A stretch of DNA of 64,000 nucleotides from NCBI GenBank assembly GCA_964639255.1, contig CAZXDP010000008.1:5966-69965 (forward strand), in the 5' to 3' direction. The notes beneath the pieces are model-generated. The model had not been told where the DNA came from and searched no databases. It worked only from the letters and a program-made list of their open reading frames with translations. Below are positions 52,641 to 62,038 of the stretch, one piece after another. A program made the position numbers and the translations under genes. This DNA is from NZQO01 sp964639255 (GTDB taxonomy: Bacteria > Bacteroidota > Bacteroidia > Flavobacteriales > Flavobacteriaceae). The stretch's first letter is position 1. Each line of letters opens with the position of its first letter.

Positions 52641-54992
52641 TTAAAATCTTGCCGATAGACCGCCACCCCAACCAAAACGGTTGTCGTAGCTGCCCATCAA
52701 CGAAAAGTTTCTGCTTAAAACGTATTCGAGGCCTACCTGCCAAGTGGTCTCTTCTTCAAAGTCGGTCCCTTCCTCAAAATCGGTGACCCAGCCGAAGTCC
52801 ATCTGGTATTCATATTCCCCGTAAAGGGCGATATTTCGGAAAATCATCGTTGCAGTTGCAAACGATATGGTCGGCCTTAATTTGTTGTCTATCCGTAAAT
52901 CGGAATCGATAAGAAGCGGCAATAGGTAGCGCACACCCACAACGCCCGTCGTTGAAATTTCATCAAGGCTGTCCTCGCCCTCATTTTCTACATTTACACC
53001 ACCGAATACACGGAAATAGCTGTTAAGCCAACGTTCATACGTGAACTCAGCTTCCAGATTTTCGTTCCAACCGTATTCCCCGCGAAGTGTAAACTGGTTA
53101 CGGATATTGGTGGCGGTATAAAAAAGTTCTGTCATATGGCTTGCACCTGTGATTTCACCCCACGTCCACATATGGTCTGCCTCTGTGGTCAGATTGGAAA
53201 GTGGATAGCCCTTTAAGCGTTCATCGCGTGGTGTATCATAACTGAATACCCGTGCCATCCCACTGTTGATGTGATAGAGGACGTGGCAATGGAAAAACCA
53301 ATCGCCATATTCAACGGCATCAAATTCGATGACCACTTTCTGCATCGGTGCCACGTTCACGGTATGCTTTAGCGGACTGTATTCGCCGTTCTCGTTGAGC
53401 ACCCTGAAGAAATGCCCGTGCAGGTGCATCGGGTGGTGCATCATCGTCATATTGTTCAAGGTAATACGAACCACTTCGCCTTGATTGATTTTTATTTTAT
53501 CGGTTTCAGACAATGGTACGCCGTTGATTGACCATACGTAACGGTTCATATTTCCCGTGAGGTTGAACAGCATTTCCCGGACAGGTTTTCCATCCTCAAA
53601 TTCAGTCTTGCCGGGTGCTTTTAGATAGTGATAATTGAATTCTGGATTGCCACCTGTTTTCATATTGTCGCCAATGACCTTTTCCTGTGGTACCATATAG
53701 CCCATTTTCATTCCGCCCATTTTGCCCCCATCATCCATCTTCATCTTGTCGTCCATTTGCATATCTTCGTGACCCATCTTATCGTGGTCCATTTCGGTGG
53801 AATCCTTTTTCATTCCCTTCATCTTGTCCATCTTCATTCCGTCCATTTTCATCGCATACTTTTTCATCTTTTCGATGGAATCGTTTTTTGAGGGATTGAA
53901 CTTGGCGGCGGGTGCGCCCATCTTCATATCCATTGCCATCATTTCCTGCATCTGTTTGATTAGGTCTGGCTTGGGAACTTCTGCTGCGGGCAAGACTTCG
54001 CCCTTTCCCAAAAACGCCGAAGCCTTTCCAGAACCGTCCTGTGAAGTAGCAAGTATTTCGAGCTTCCCGCTTTCGGGAATCGTGACGATAAAATCGTAGG
54101 TCTCTGCTACGCTGATAAGCGTTTTGTTCTTTTTTACCGGTACAACATCCAGACCGTCAGATGAAACCAGCATTGGGTCTTGGCCACCAAAGGTGAGCCA
54201 GAAGTAAGAGGCTGCGGCGGCGTTGACAAATCGTACCCGCACCCGTTCGCCAGGCTTGAATTCAGGATAGTCTTGTTCTGCTTGGCCATTGATAAAAAAG
54301 AGGTCATAGTAATTATCGAGTATGGCCATATCGGGCATTCGTTGCCACATCATCTTCAATTTGGCACCCGTGGCACCTTTGACGATGACCTTGTCCCAAC
54401 TCTGTATCTGATTCTTCTTGATGAGATACCATTCGTTGCCACGCTTCAGGTTTCTTAGCTGTGATTTTGGATTTTCGTCCATCCAATCGGATAGCACCAA
54501 TACCAAATCTTTGTCATATTCTAAGTCGGTTTCCTTGGGGTTGATTTGGATGGAACCATAAACGCCACGTTGTTCCTGCAAACCTGTGTGGGAATGGTAC
54601 CAATATGTACCCGATTGTTTTAACGCAAACTTGTACTGTTGGGTCTCGCCGGGTTGAATCGGTGGTGTGGTCAGATACGGTACACCATCGTAAAAGTTGG
54701 GCAGTATAAGCCCGTGCCAATGCACCGATGTTTCCACATCCATTTTATTGGTCACGTTGATGATGGCAAATTCCCCTTCGTTAAATTCGAGATTGGGTCC
54801 AGGAATACTTCCGTTAAAGGTCATTGCCTTTACATCCTTACCCGTGTAGTTGACCGTTTCGTAATCAATGGTCAAATCATAGACCCGTTCCGGCCAGTTG
54901 TCAACATTCTCTTCACTCTCATTCGCTTTGAATTGGGCGTTCGCACCGAAGGAAATGAGTAATAAGAGAAGTAAGTTTATTTTCAATTTCAT
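52641..54992 (-). CDS. Multicopper oxidase fused to CopB-like outer-membrane barrel
   Basis: A 783-aa fusion. Residues 1 to about 590 are a CopA/CueO-like multicopper oxidase with signal peptide, HWHGL, YWYHSHTG, HHPMHLHGHFF and FHCHVLYH copper motifs. A Met/His-rich insert (around MKMDGMKMDKMKGMKKDS) probably binds Cu. Residues about 595-783 resemble the CopB outer-membrane barrel (strand-rich, ending in GGGLSARF with terminal Phe). It oxidises Cu+ in the periplasm while tethered to the outer membrane. The fusion is unusual for the family pair, which are normally separate genes. Confidence 0.88.
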   Translation of the reverse strand: MKLKINLLLLLLISFGANAQFKANESEENVDNWPERVYDLTIDYETVNYTGKDVKAMTFNGSIPGPNLEFNEGEFAIINVTNKMDVETSVHWHGLILPNFYDGVPYLTTPPIQPGETQQYKFALKQSGTYWYHSHTGLQEQRGVYGSIQINPKETDLEYDKDLVLVLSDWMDENPKSQLRNLKRGNEWYLIKKNQIQSWDKVIVKGATGAKLKMMWQRMPDMAILDNYYDLFFINGQAEQDYPEFKPGERVRVRFVNAAAASYFWLTFGGQDPMLVSSDGLDVVPVKKNKTLISVAETYDFIVTIPESGKLEILATSQDGSGKASAFLGKGEVLPAAEVPKPDLIKQMQEMMAMDMKMGAPAAKFNPSKNDSIEKMKKYAMKMDGMKMDKMKGMKKDSTEMDHDKMGHEDMQMDDKMKMDDGGKMGGMKMGYMVPQEKVIGDNMKTGGNPEFNYHYLKAPGKTEFEDGKPVREMLFNLTGNMNRYVWSINGVPLSETDKIKINQGEVVRITLNNMTMMHHPMHLHGHFFRVLNENGEYSPLKHTVNVAPMQKVVIEFDAVEYGDWFFHCHVLYHINSGMARVFSYDTPRDERLKGYPLSNLTTEADHMWTWGEITGASHMTELFYTATNIRNQFTLRGEYGWNENLEAEFTYERWLNSYFRVFGGVNVENEGEDSLDEISTTGVVGVRYLLPLLIDSDLRIDNKLRPTISFATATMIFRNIALYGEYEYQMDFGWVTDFEEGTDFEEETTWQVGLEYVLSRNFSLMGSYDNRFGWGGGLSARF

Positions 54993-55001
54993 AATGTGTT
55001 A

Positions 55002-55020
55002 ATTTTATTTGAAATAAAAT
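55002..55020 (-). promoter_or_regulatory. 19-bp palindrome upstream of the multicopper oxidase
   Basis: ATTTTATTTgAAATAAAAT, symmetric around the central G, 9 bp before the gene start at 54992. It could be an operator for the neighbouring AraC-type regulator, or part of a terminator. The gap 54993-55064 holds no gene. Confidence 0.4.
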
Positions 55021-55064
55021 TATGGCTGTAATTCAACAGCTTGTGTCATAATTTTGGTTCTTAT

Positions 55065-55628
55065 CTACATAATTTTGTCCAACGAATTCCTAAAATTCTT
55101 TTGTTGGGATTTATAGATTGAAAGGCTCATTCCCGTCTCGCTTTTAAACTGTCCGCTTAAATGGTTGATATGGCTATAATCGAGCAGTTGCGCCATTTCA
55201 GTAAAATTGTGTTCGTTAGCCTGTATGAGTTCTTTTACCTTTTCAATTTTTAGTTTGATGAAATATTTTTCAATGGTAACACCTTGCGTAAACGAGAATA
55301 CCTTGCTGATTTTTGAATACTCGTGTCCCAAGGCATCCACCAAATGTTCGGACAGTTTTTTATCAAGTTGAATCGGTAGTTCCTGCATCGTTTTTATGAG
55401 TTCGACCTTGACCTTTTCGGTCAACTTTTCTTCCGTACTTCCGATGAGCGAGAAACCGTTTTCTTTCAACAAGGTTTCGAATTTGTCCAAATCAAGGTCA
55501 TCAATGTCCAGCCGCAATCGACCCAATTCAATCTGATGCAACTCGATATTATTTACATTCAGTTCATCCTTCAACACCTTGATGCATCGGTCGCATACCA
55601 TATTTTTTATGTAAAAGTCCTTGACCAT
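55065..55628 (-). CDS. HMA-AraC regulator
   Basis: A 187-aa protein. Residues 1-70 are HMA-like, with a IKNMVCDRCIK metal motif (Cys11, Cys14). The C-terminus is an AraC HTH: HNFTEMAQLLDYSHINHLSG and FKSETGMSLSIYKSQ. The single-HTH AraC domain fits a metal-responsive activator of the surrounding copper operon. Its gene lies 2 bp after the cusC-like gene. Confidence 0.85.
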   Translation of the reverse strand: MVKDFYIKNMVCDRCIKVLKDELNVNNIELHQIELGRLRLDIDDLDLDKFETLLKENGFSLIGSTEEKLTEKVKVELIKTMQELPIQLDKKLSEHLVDALGHEYSKISKVFSFTQGVTIEKYFIKLKIEKVKELIQANEHNFTEMAQLLDYSHINHLSGQFKSETGMSLSIYKSQQKNFRNSLDKIM

Positions 55629-55630
55629 AA

Positions 55631-56848
55631 TTAGTTGATTAGATAATTGATAATCGCAGACTGTGCATAGTACATCCGCACCGACTCGATTTGGTTCATC
55701 TGAAATTTCAGTTGCAGTTCCTGTATGTCCAGTACATCATTAAAATCGATGGTTCCTGTTTCATAATTCTTAATCAGGATTTCTTCGGCATCGTTCGCTT
55801 GCTTTAAATTCTTTTCTTGGGTATTGAATTGAATACGGGCTTGATTGCGTTGCGATGTTGCTTTCGCGAAAGCGGTTTCCAATACATTCAATCGTTCGTT
55901 TTTCTGGGATTCGATTTCCAGTTGCTTCAGTTCGTTCTGTTTGGAAACCGATGAATAGCGGTTGTTGAAAATAGGTATGGACAGCGATACCATTGGCATA
56001 ATGATATCCTTGCCGTTGTCGCTAAAGGTCATATCGGGACGTTCGGAAACGGGTACATAGTCCAATCCAAAACCGATATTCGGGGCACTTTCTTTCTGAT
56101 TGAGCAATTCGGATTGCTCAATGGACTCGTAAAGTCTATCGTATTTTAGCAGTTCCGGATTGAGTGCCAATCCTTCTTTGCTATACATCGGGTCTTCCGT
56201 TGGAATGGTCATTTCCGGAATAACTTCCACGGCGATACTTTCCTTTCGGTTCAGCAGATTGTTGAAGTTGGACTGTTCCGCCAAATAGTCTTCCTGAAGG
56301 ACTTCCTTTTGTTGTTGTAATTCGTTCTGCCGAATCTGCAATCGTAGTACGTCCACGGCAGAGGCTTTGCCCACTTCCACAGAGGTCAATGCCAACCGTT
56401 CATAGGTCTCTAAGAGTTGGATGTTTTCGTCCAAAATATCCTGCTTCGCTTTATTGGCATACAATTGGTAATAGGATTGGGCGACCGAAAGTGCCAGTTT
56501 TCGTTTGGCAATGGCAATTTCTACAAACTCATTTTCCGCCATTGAGCTGGCATAGTTTTCCCGTGCCGTTATCGTGCCGAACCAAGGCAACATCTGCGAA
56601 ATCGAAAACCGTGCCCGTTGCGCACCCGTTCGGGTTTCGGGTTCGCTTACAAAGTATCCTGCGCTTACCACAGTATTAGGTAGCGTATTGACCTCATTGC
56701 CCTTTTCCTGTGCGATGTTGTATCGAAGTTCGTATGCTTGGATAACGGGATTGTTCGCTTCCGCTTCCTGAATGTAGGATTGCAGTTCCTGTGCTTTTGC
56801 GAAAGCGGAAACAAGCAATAATCCGATGATGATTTTTACATTTTTCAT
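55631..56848 (-). CDS. cusC: TolC-family outer-membrane efflux protein (CusC-like)
   Basis: A 405-aa OMF. The signal (IIIGLLLVSAFAKAQ) is followed by helical hairpins: ELQSYIQEAEANNPVIQAYE, then KRKLALSVAQSYYQLYANKA, and MPMVSLSIPIFNN strand. The signal-peptide region contains an AFAKA palindrome. It overlaps cusA by 4 bp, so pump and duct are coupled. Confidence 0.92.
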   Translation of the reverse strand: MKNVKIIIGLLLVSAFAKAQELQSYIQEAEANNPVIQAYELRYNIAQEKGNEVNTLPNTVVSAGYFVSEPETRTGAQRARFSISQMLPWFGTITARENYASSMAENEFVEIAIAKRKLALSVAQSYYQLYANKAKQDILDENIQLLETYERLALTSVEVGKASAVDVLRLQIRQNELQQQKEVLQEDYLAEQSNFNNLLNRKESIAVEVIPEMTIPTEDPMYSKEGLALNPELLKYDRLYESIEQSELLNQKESAPNIGFGLDYVPVSERPDMTFSDNGKDIIMPMVSLSIPIFNNRYSSVSKQNELKQLEIESQKNERLNVLETAFAKATSQRNQARIQFNTQEKNLKQANDAEEILIKNYETGTIDFNDVLDIQELQLKFQMNQIESVRMYYAQSAIINYLIN

Positions 56849-59800
56849 TTGCTCGCTCGTTTAAGTTGGTATTCTTCCCGCCAGCTGTACAATACGGGCA
56901 ACAGGAAATATGAGGTTACATCAATAAGCATCCCGCCCACAATGGGGATGGCCATTGGAATCATTATGTCGCTTCCTTTTCCTGTGGATGTGAGTACGGG
57001 CAACAAGGCAAGAACGGTCGTTACGGTCGTCATCAAACAGGGACGGATACGCTTGCCGGCCGCTTCAAGGGTAGCTTGACGAATGCCTGGTTTGTCATTC
57101 GGTTTTTCCTTCTCAAAACTCTGGTCGAGATAGGTCGCCATCACCACACCGTCATCCGTAGCGATTCCGAAAAGGGCAATAAACCCGACCCAAACCGCAA
57201 CGCTCAGGTTGATGGTCTTGATATTAAAAAGTTCACGTAGGTTTTCACCGAACAAACTGAAATTGAGAAACCAGTCCTGACCGTACAGCCAAATCATCAC
57301 AAAGCCACCTGCAAAGGCTATGGCGATGCCTGTAAATACCATTAATGAGGTGGTGACCGATTTGAACTGAAAGTATAAAATGAGGAATATGATAATCAAG
57401 CACAACGGAACCACGATAGACAGGGTTTTCTCGGCTCGCAGCTGGTTTTCATAGGTTCCGGTGAACTTATAGCTAATGCCTTTGGGAACGGTCAGTTCAC
57501 CATTATCTATTTTGTCCTGAATCAATGACTGGGCGTTTTCCACCACATCCACTTCGGCAAATCCGTCCAGCTTGTCGAACAGCACGTAACCTACCAAGAA
57601 AGTGTCCTCACTTTTGATGACCTGTGGACCTTGCTCATATCGAATATCAACCAATTCGCCTAATGGAACAGGGCTTCCTTTTTCCACGGGAACGTAGATG
57701 TTTTTCAAGTCAGTCGGACTTTCCCGCAGCTCACGGGGGTAGCGCACCCTTACCGCATAGCGTTCCCTACCTTCGACAGTCTGGGTCAGGGGCATCCCAC
57801 CAACGGCCACCTGCAGTATTTCCTGTACGTCCATAATCGAAATACCGTAGCGTGCCAACTGTTCCCGTTTTATATCGACCAACAGATAGGGTTTACCCAC
57901 GATACGGTCGGCAAATACAGCCTGTTGTTTGACGCCTTCGGCTTGCTTTAGGATGTCTTCGAGTTCCAAGCCGAATGCTTCGATTTCCCGTAGGTCCTGC
58001 CCCTTGACCTTAATGCCCATTGGTGCGCGCATTCCAGTTTGCAACATCACCAGTCGTGTTTCGATGGGCTGTAATTTTGGGGCGGACGTGATTCCCGGTA
58101 ATATGGTGACCCGTACAATTTCGTTCCAAATATCATCTGGACTTTCGATTTCAGGTCGCCAGTTGCGGTAGTACTCGCCATCATCATCGGGAATCAATTC
58201 GTTTCTTGTGATAGTAGTTTGCAATTGGGATGCTTCATAATTAGCATCGCTTTCTACTTCGTTGTTCGGATTGATATGAAACCTTTCGTTTTTCAATACA
58301 AAGAGTCCGTCATCGTTTACCCGATACCGTTGCCGTTCCCCTGAAGCGTTCCGCATATATTCGGACTTGTACTGAATCACGTTCTCGTACATCGAAAGCG
58401 GTGCCGGGTCAAGTGCGGATTCGGTACGACCTGCCTTTCCTACCACGGTCTCGATTTCAGGGATAGTGGCTACGGCCATATCCAGTTGTTGCAAAACCCT
58501 CTTGTTTTCCTCTATGCCTGAGTGAGGAAGGGATGTGGGCATCAACAGGAACGAACCCTCATTGAGTGCTGGCATAAATTCCTTGCCCGTGTTGCGCATT
58601 ATGAAGAAACCAAGAACGAGCAATGTTGTGGGGATTATCAGGAACAGCAACCTGTTTTGTAATGCCCATTTTAAGATGCTGTCGTAGTACTTTCTGAGTA
58701 GCGAAAAGATGCCCAGAACCCCAAAACAGCTTACCGCTACAAAAATCAGGTTCATAATTAGGCTGCGGTCGAAACCAAGTGGTCGCCAATACTCGGCCAA
58801 TAGAAACACAACGGCGATGGTGGCAATAACCGTATTGATGAGATTTTTCTGCTTCCGCGAAAACGTAACACGCATCGATAAAATGGCCACCGCGCCAAAA
58901 GCGACAAGTACCAAACCTATCCAATACCCAAAAATCACGGCGGTGATTCCCAATAAGATTAAAAACCCATTGATGGCATATTTGAGCCGTTCCCGTATTT
59001 CGGTCTTTCTAAAGAAAGTGGCTGCGAATGGCGGTATAAGAAATAGCGCAATAACCAGTGCTGCGGCCAGTGCCATTGTTTTGGTAAACGCCAATGGTCG
59101 GAAGAGTTTCCCTTCGGCACCAATCATCGTAAACACCGGAAGAAAACTGATTATCGTAGTCATTACCGCAGTAACGATAGCACCGGAAACTTCGGCGGTG
59201 GCGTTGTACACGATTTCGTTTGTAGTGTAAGGTTGACCATTTTTATTTACCCGTAAATCTTCGTCTTCCAGATGGCGAATCATATTTTCGGCGAGGATGA
59301 CACCCACATCCACCATCGTTCCGATGGCAATGGCGATACCCGAGAGTGCCACGATGTTCGCATCCACATTAAAGAGCTTCATCGTGATAAAAACCATCAA
59401 GACGGCCACAGGCATTAATCCTGAAATCAATATGGATGCCCTCAAATTGAACACCATTATGATGATGACCAAAATAGTAATCAGGATTTCCAAGGTCAAG
59501 GCCTCGTTGAGCGTTCCCAAGGTTTCCTGAATGAGTTCGGTTCGGTCGTAAAAGGGAACGATGGTTACTTGTGAGGTTCGACCGTCGGCCAATTCCTTAG
59601 TGGGAAGTCCCGAGCTTACTTCGTCGATTTGGTCTTTAACGTTATTGATGACTTCCAGCGGATTGGCACCATAGCGGGCTACCACCACACCGCCCACAAC
59701 TTCGGCACCTTCCTTGTCCAAAATGCCTCGACGTGCAGCTGGTCCCAAGTGTACCTTGCCTACATCCTTGATTCGGATAGATGTGAAATTTTCGGAATCA

Positions 59801-60597
59801 ACTACGGCATTTTCTATATCTGCTATGGATTTCACGTAGCCCAGACCGCGCACCAGGTATTCGGCCTTGTTCATTTCCAAGGTCTGCGCACCGATGTCCT
59901 GATTGCTTTCCTTAACCGCCTTTACTATATCGGCCAGACCGATGTTGTACTGACGCATCTTTTCAGGGTCAACATCCACTTGGTATTCCTGCACATAACC
60001 ACCGATGGAAGCCACTTCTGAAACACCGCTGGCAGAAGAAAGAGCATATTTTACGTAGTAATCTTGTATACTACGAAGTTCCTGTAAGTCCCATCCACCC
60101 GTGACGTTCCCGTCCTTATCACGGCCTTCCAGCGTGTACCAAAAAATCTGGCCTAATCCCGTAGCATCTGGACCCAAGGCGGGATTGACACCATCGGGCA
60201 ACAGACCACTGGGTAGCGAATTGAGCTTTTCGAGGATGCGGCTACGCGACCAGTAGAATTCGATATCCTCTTCAAAAATGATATAGATACTCGAAAAGCC
60301 GAACATCGAAGAACTGCGAATGGTCTTGACGCCAGGTATTCCGAGAAGGGAAGTGGTAAGCGGGTAGGTAATCTGGTCCTCGATATCCTGAGGGGAGCGC
60401 CCCTGCCACTTGGTGAAAACAATCTGTTGGTTTTCGCCAATATCGGGTATGGCATCTACAGCCACAGGGTCATTGGGCAATATTCCGGTGTCCCAATTAA
60501 AGGGTGCGTTCACGATGCCCCAACCCACGAAAAGGGCGAGCATCAGTACCGCAACGAGCTTATTTTCTATAAGGAATTTTATGCCTTTGTTCAGCAT
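56845..60597 (-). CDS. cusA: CusA-type heavy-metal RND pump
   Basis: A 1250-aa inner-membrane pump. It starts MLNKGIKFLIENKLVAVL, and the porter entry VDAIPDIGENQQ is followed by HMGXMDVGVILAENM-type membrane regions (GTMVDVGVILAENMIRH). Large periplasmic domains with inserted segments make it longer than typical CusA (about 1050 aa); the extra part falls around residues 540-640 (a membrane-like insert, IALFLIPPFAATFF and beyond) and near 760-820. It exports Cu/Ag with CusB and CusC. Confidence 0.93.
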   Translation of the reverse strand: MLNKGIKFLIENKLVAVLMLALFVGWGIVNAPFNWDTGILPNDPVAVDAIPDIGENQQIVFTKWQGRSPQDIEDQITYPLTTSLLGIPGVKTIRSSSMFGFSSIYIIFEEDIEFYWSRSRILEKLNSLPSGLLPDGVNPALGPDATGLGQIFWYTLEGRDKDGNVTGGWDLQELRSIQDYYVKYALSSASGVSEVASIGGYVQEYQVDVDPEKMRQYNIGLADIVKAVKESNQDIGAQTLEMNKAEYLVRGLGYVKSIADIENAVVDSENFTSIRIKDVGKVHLGPAARRGILDKEGAEVVGGVVVARYGANPLEVINNVKDQIDEVSSGLPTKELADGRTSQVTIVPFYDRTELIQETLGTLNEALTLEILITILVIIIMVFNLRASILISGLMPVAVLMVFITMKLFNVDANIVALSGIAIAIGTMVDVGVILAENMIRHLEDEDLRVNKNGQPYTTNEIVYNATAEVSGAIVTAVMTTIISFLPVFTMIGAEGKLFRPLAFTKTMALAAALVIALFLIPPFAATFFRKTEIRERLKYAINGFLILLGITAVIFGYWIGLVLVAFGAVAILSMRVTFSRKQKNLINTVIATIAVVFLLAEYWRPLGFDRSLIMNLIFVAVSCFGVLGIFSLLRKYYDSILKWALQNRLLFLIIPTTLLVLGFFIMRNTGKEFMPALNEGSFLLMPTSLPHSGIEENKRVLQQLDMAVATIPEIETVVGKAGRTESALDPAPLSMYENVIQYKSEYMRNASGERQRYRVNDDGLFVLKNERFHINPNNEVESDANYEASQLQTTITRNELIPDDDGEYYRNWRPEIESPDDIWNEIVRVTILPGITSAPKLQPIETRLVMLQTGMRAPMGIKVKGQDLREIEAFGLELEDILKQAEGVKQQAVFADRIVGKPYLLVDIKREQLARYGISIMDVQEILQVAVGGMPLTQTVEGRERYAVRVRYPRELRESPTDLKNIYVPVEKGSPVPLGELVDIRYEQGPQVIKSEDTFLVGYVLFDKLDGFAEVDVVENAQSLIQDKIDNGELTVPKGISYKFTGTYENQLRAEKTLSIVVPLCLIIIFLILYFQFKSVTTSLMVFTGIAIAFAGGFVMIWLYGQDWFLNFSLFGENLRELFNIKTINLSVAVWVGFIALFGIATDDGVVMATYLDQSFEKEKPNDKPGIRQATLEAAGKRIRPCLMTTVTTVLALLPVLTSTGKGSDIMIPMAIPIVGGMLIDVTSYFLLPVLYSWREEYQLKRASK

Positions 60598-60740
60598 ACA
60601 AAATGATAATTAGATAGTTATACAATGGTGGTCTTGTTGCAATTCTAAAAGTTGAATACAACAAAACGTGCCCAGAACGGGATAACCGTTGGGCTTAGTG
60701 CCGTTCCGATGGGTATCGGAATCGGACTACTGTCTAAAAA
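60598..60740. other. Intergenic region with two hairpins
   Basis: Hairpins: GCCCA-ga-ACGG/CCGT-TGGGC (60670-60694) and TTCCGAT-gggt-ATCGGAA (60704-60721), just past the stop of the HYC_CC_PP gene. They may end that transcript or form the start of the cus leader. No gene seen. Confidence 0.5.
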
Positions 60741-61163
60741 TCAAATTAAATAGGTCTCGTAAAGTATCTGAACGTCCCGTTCAATAAAGGGGGGCGAGTA
60801 ATCCTTGAAGGGAACAATGTTTTCATCAAGTCCCTCGAAAAGATTGATATAGGTGTAGAAAAATGTGGCAACGAAGGTCTGTTGCTCAAAAGTAAGTTTA
60901 TTGAATGATGTTTTAAGGTCGTCGCTACCTTCCTTCACTATTTTTTGGTCCGAGCAACAAGATTTCTCGCTCATAGCAGGATTTTCACAACCCCTGGTTG
61001 GTTGTGCTTTTTCCATCCCGCAAGATTCTGCTTTTGTGAAGAAACTAAAATCAACCAAAGAATCCCCACAATAATGCATATCCACCGTAAACGACATTGT
61101 AGTGAACATCACTACCAAAGCCATCAAAACGGACAATATCTTATGGAAGATCTTTTTCATCAA
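60741..61163 (-). CDS. HYC_CC_PP family protein
   Basis: A 140-aa exported protein with TM-like start (KILSVLMALVVMFTTMSF), the HYC pair (VDMHYCGDSLVDFSFF), the CC pair (SEKSCCSDQKIV) and a PP near the end (KDYSPPFIERD). It has the spacing of the HYC_CC_PP family found beside metal-export genes in Bacteroidota. It lies upstream of cusA and may be part of its operon or a periplasmic metal binder. No activity is known. Confidence 0.85.
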   Translation of the reverse strand: MMKKIFHKILSVLMALVVMFTTMSFTVDMHYCGDSLVDFSFFTKAESCGMEKAQPTRGCENPAMSEKSCCSDQKIVKEGSDDLKTSFNKLTFEQQTFVATFFYTYINLFEGLDENIVPFKDYSPPFIERDVQILYETYLI

Positions 61164-61220
61164 TGCAAAATTACAAAATTTTAACAGTTTTTGTTGGGTT
61201 TAACGGAATTTTAATTTTGC

Positions 61221-61433
61221 TCATTCGCAACATTTCATATCATTTTGGACAGGTGGACAAGCCTTGGTGCCATATGAACAGTACACGCAACAATCGCCTT
61301 CCTTTGGCCGAATTACTACCTTACAGTTTTTACATTCATAGAAAAACTGACAGGCATCGGTGGGCATTTGTTCCTCTTCTTTGTGCCCGCATTTGGGACA
61401 GGTAATGGTGGATTTTAAAATTGTAGTATCCAT
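61221..61433 (-). CDS. GDCCVxC domain-containing (seleno-/metal-type) small protein
   Basis: A 70-aa Cys-rich protein: two zinc-ribbon-like pairs (CPKCGH and CKNC), then GDCCVYCSYG. This is the GDCCVxC family, common in mercury and metal operons. It is 1 bp after the MerTP stop. It may carry Hg or act as a chaperone. Confidence 0.9.
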   Translation of the reverse strand: MDTTILKSTITCPKCGHKEEEQMPTDACQFFYECKNCKVVIRPKEGDCCVYCSYGTKACPPVQNDMKCCE

Positions 61434-61434
61434 A

Positions 61435-62037
61435 TTATTCAGAGACTTTATAACCTGTACTGTTGATTGCGTTTATTATTTGTTCCTCAGATACTTTGGT
61501 GCGGTCATATTTGACTATTGTTATGCCCTCTTTGTAACTGGCCTTAACAGAAAGTATACCGTCCAACTTGTTTACCTCGCTCTTGACGTGGTTTTCGCAA
61601 CCAGTACAAGTCATTCCTTCAACGGTAAAGGTTTTTTTAACAATATTGTCCTGTTGCACATATACGATTTCCTTGGTTGGTTGGGTATAAAATATTCCTG
61701 AGTAATAGGGAAATGCCAGCATTAGACTCGCAAAGAGGGTCACAATAAGCAGAAATGTTTTTGATTGTAGAAAAGAAGGTTTCTCATCATCTTCACAGGC
61801 ACAATCAATTTCGTGCTGTGATTTTGGCTTTAGCTTCTGGTACCAAGCGAATCCAAGAACTAAAATTGTCAGTCCTATTAAATAAGGTCTAAAAGGTTCT
61901 ATCCAAGAAAATGTCGAAGCAATACCGCTTGTTCCTGCCAATAGTGCAAGCACTGGTGTGATGCAACAGACTGAGGCAGCGACCGCTGTGAAAATGCCGG
62001 TGTACGCTGCTGTATTTGATGATTTGGATGTGTTCAT
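61435..62037 (-). CDS. merTP: Mercuric transport protein MerTP (MerT-MerP fusion)
   Basis: A 200-aa protein. The MerT part has TM segments and Cys24-Cys25 (ASVCCITP), and the linker carries CACEDD. The C-terminal MerP/HMA part has GMTCTGCENH. It would import Hg2+ into the cytosol. No mercuric reductase (MerA) is found in the window, so detoxification would be incomplete. Its promoter is shared with the ArsR gene. Confidence 0.9.
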   Translation of the reverse strand: MNTSKSSNTAAYTGIFTAVAASVCCITPVLALLAGTSGIASTFSWIEPFRPYLIGLTILVLGFAWYQKLKPKSQHEIDCACEDDEKPSFLQSKTFLLIVTLFASLMLAFPYYSGIFYTQPTKEIVYVQQDNIVKKTFTVEGMTCTGCENHVKSEVNKLDGILSVKASYKEGITIVKYDRTKVSEEQIINAINSTGYKVSE

Positions 62038-62038
62038 T

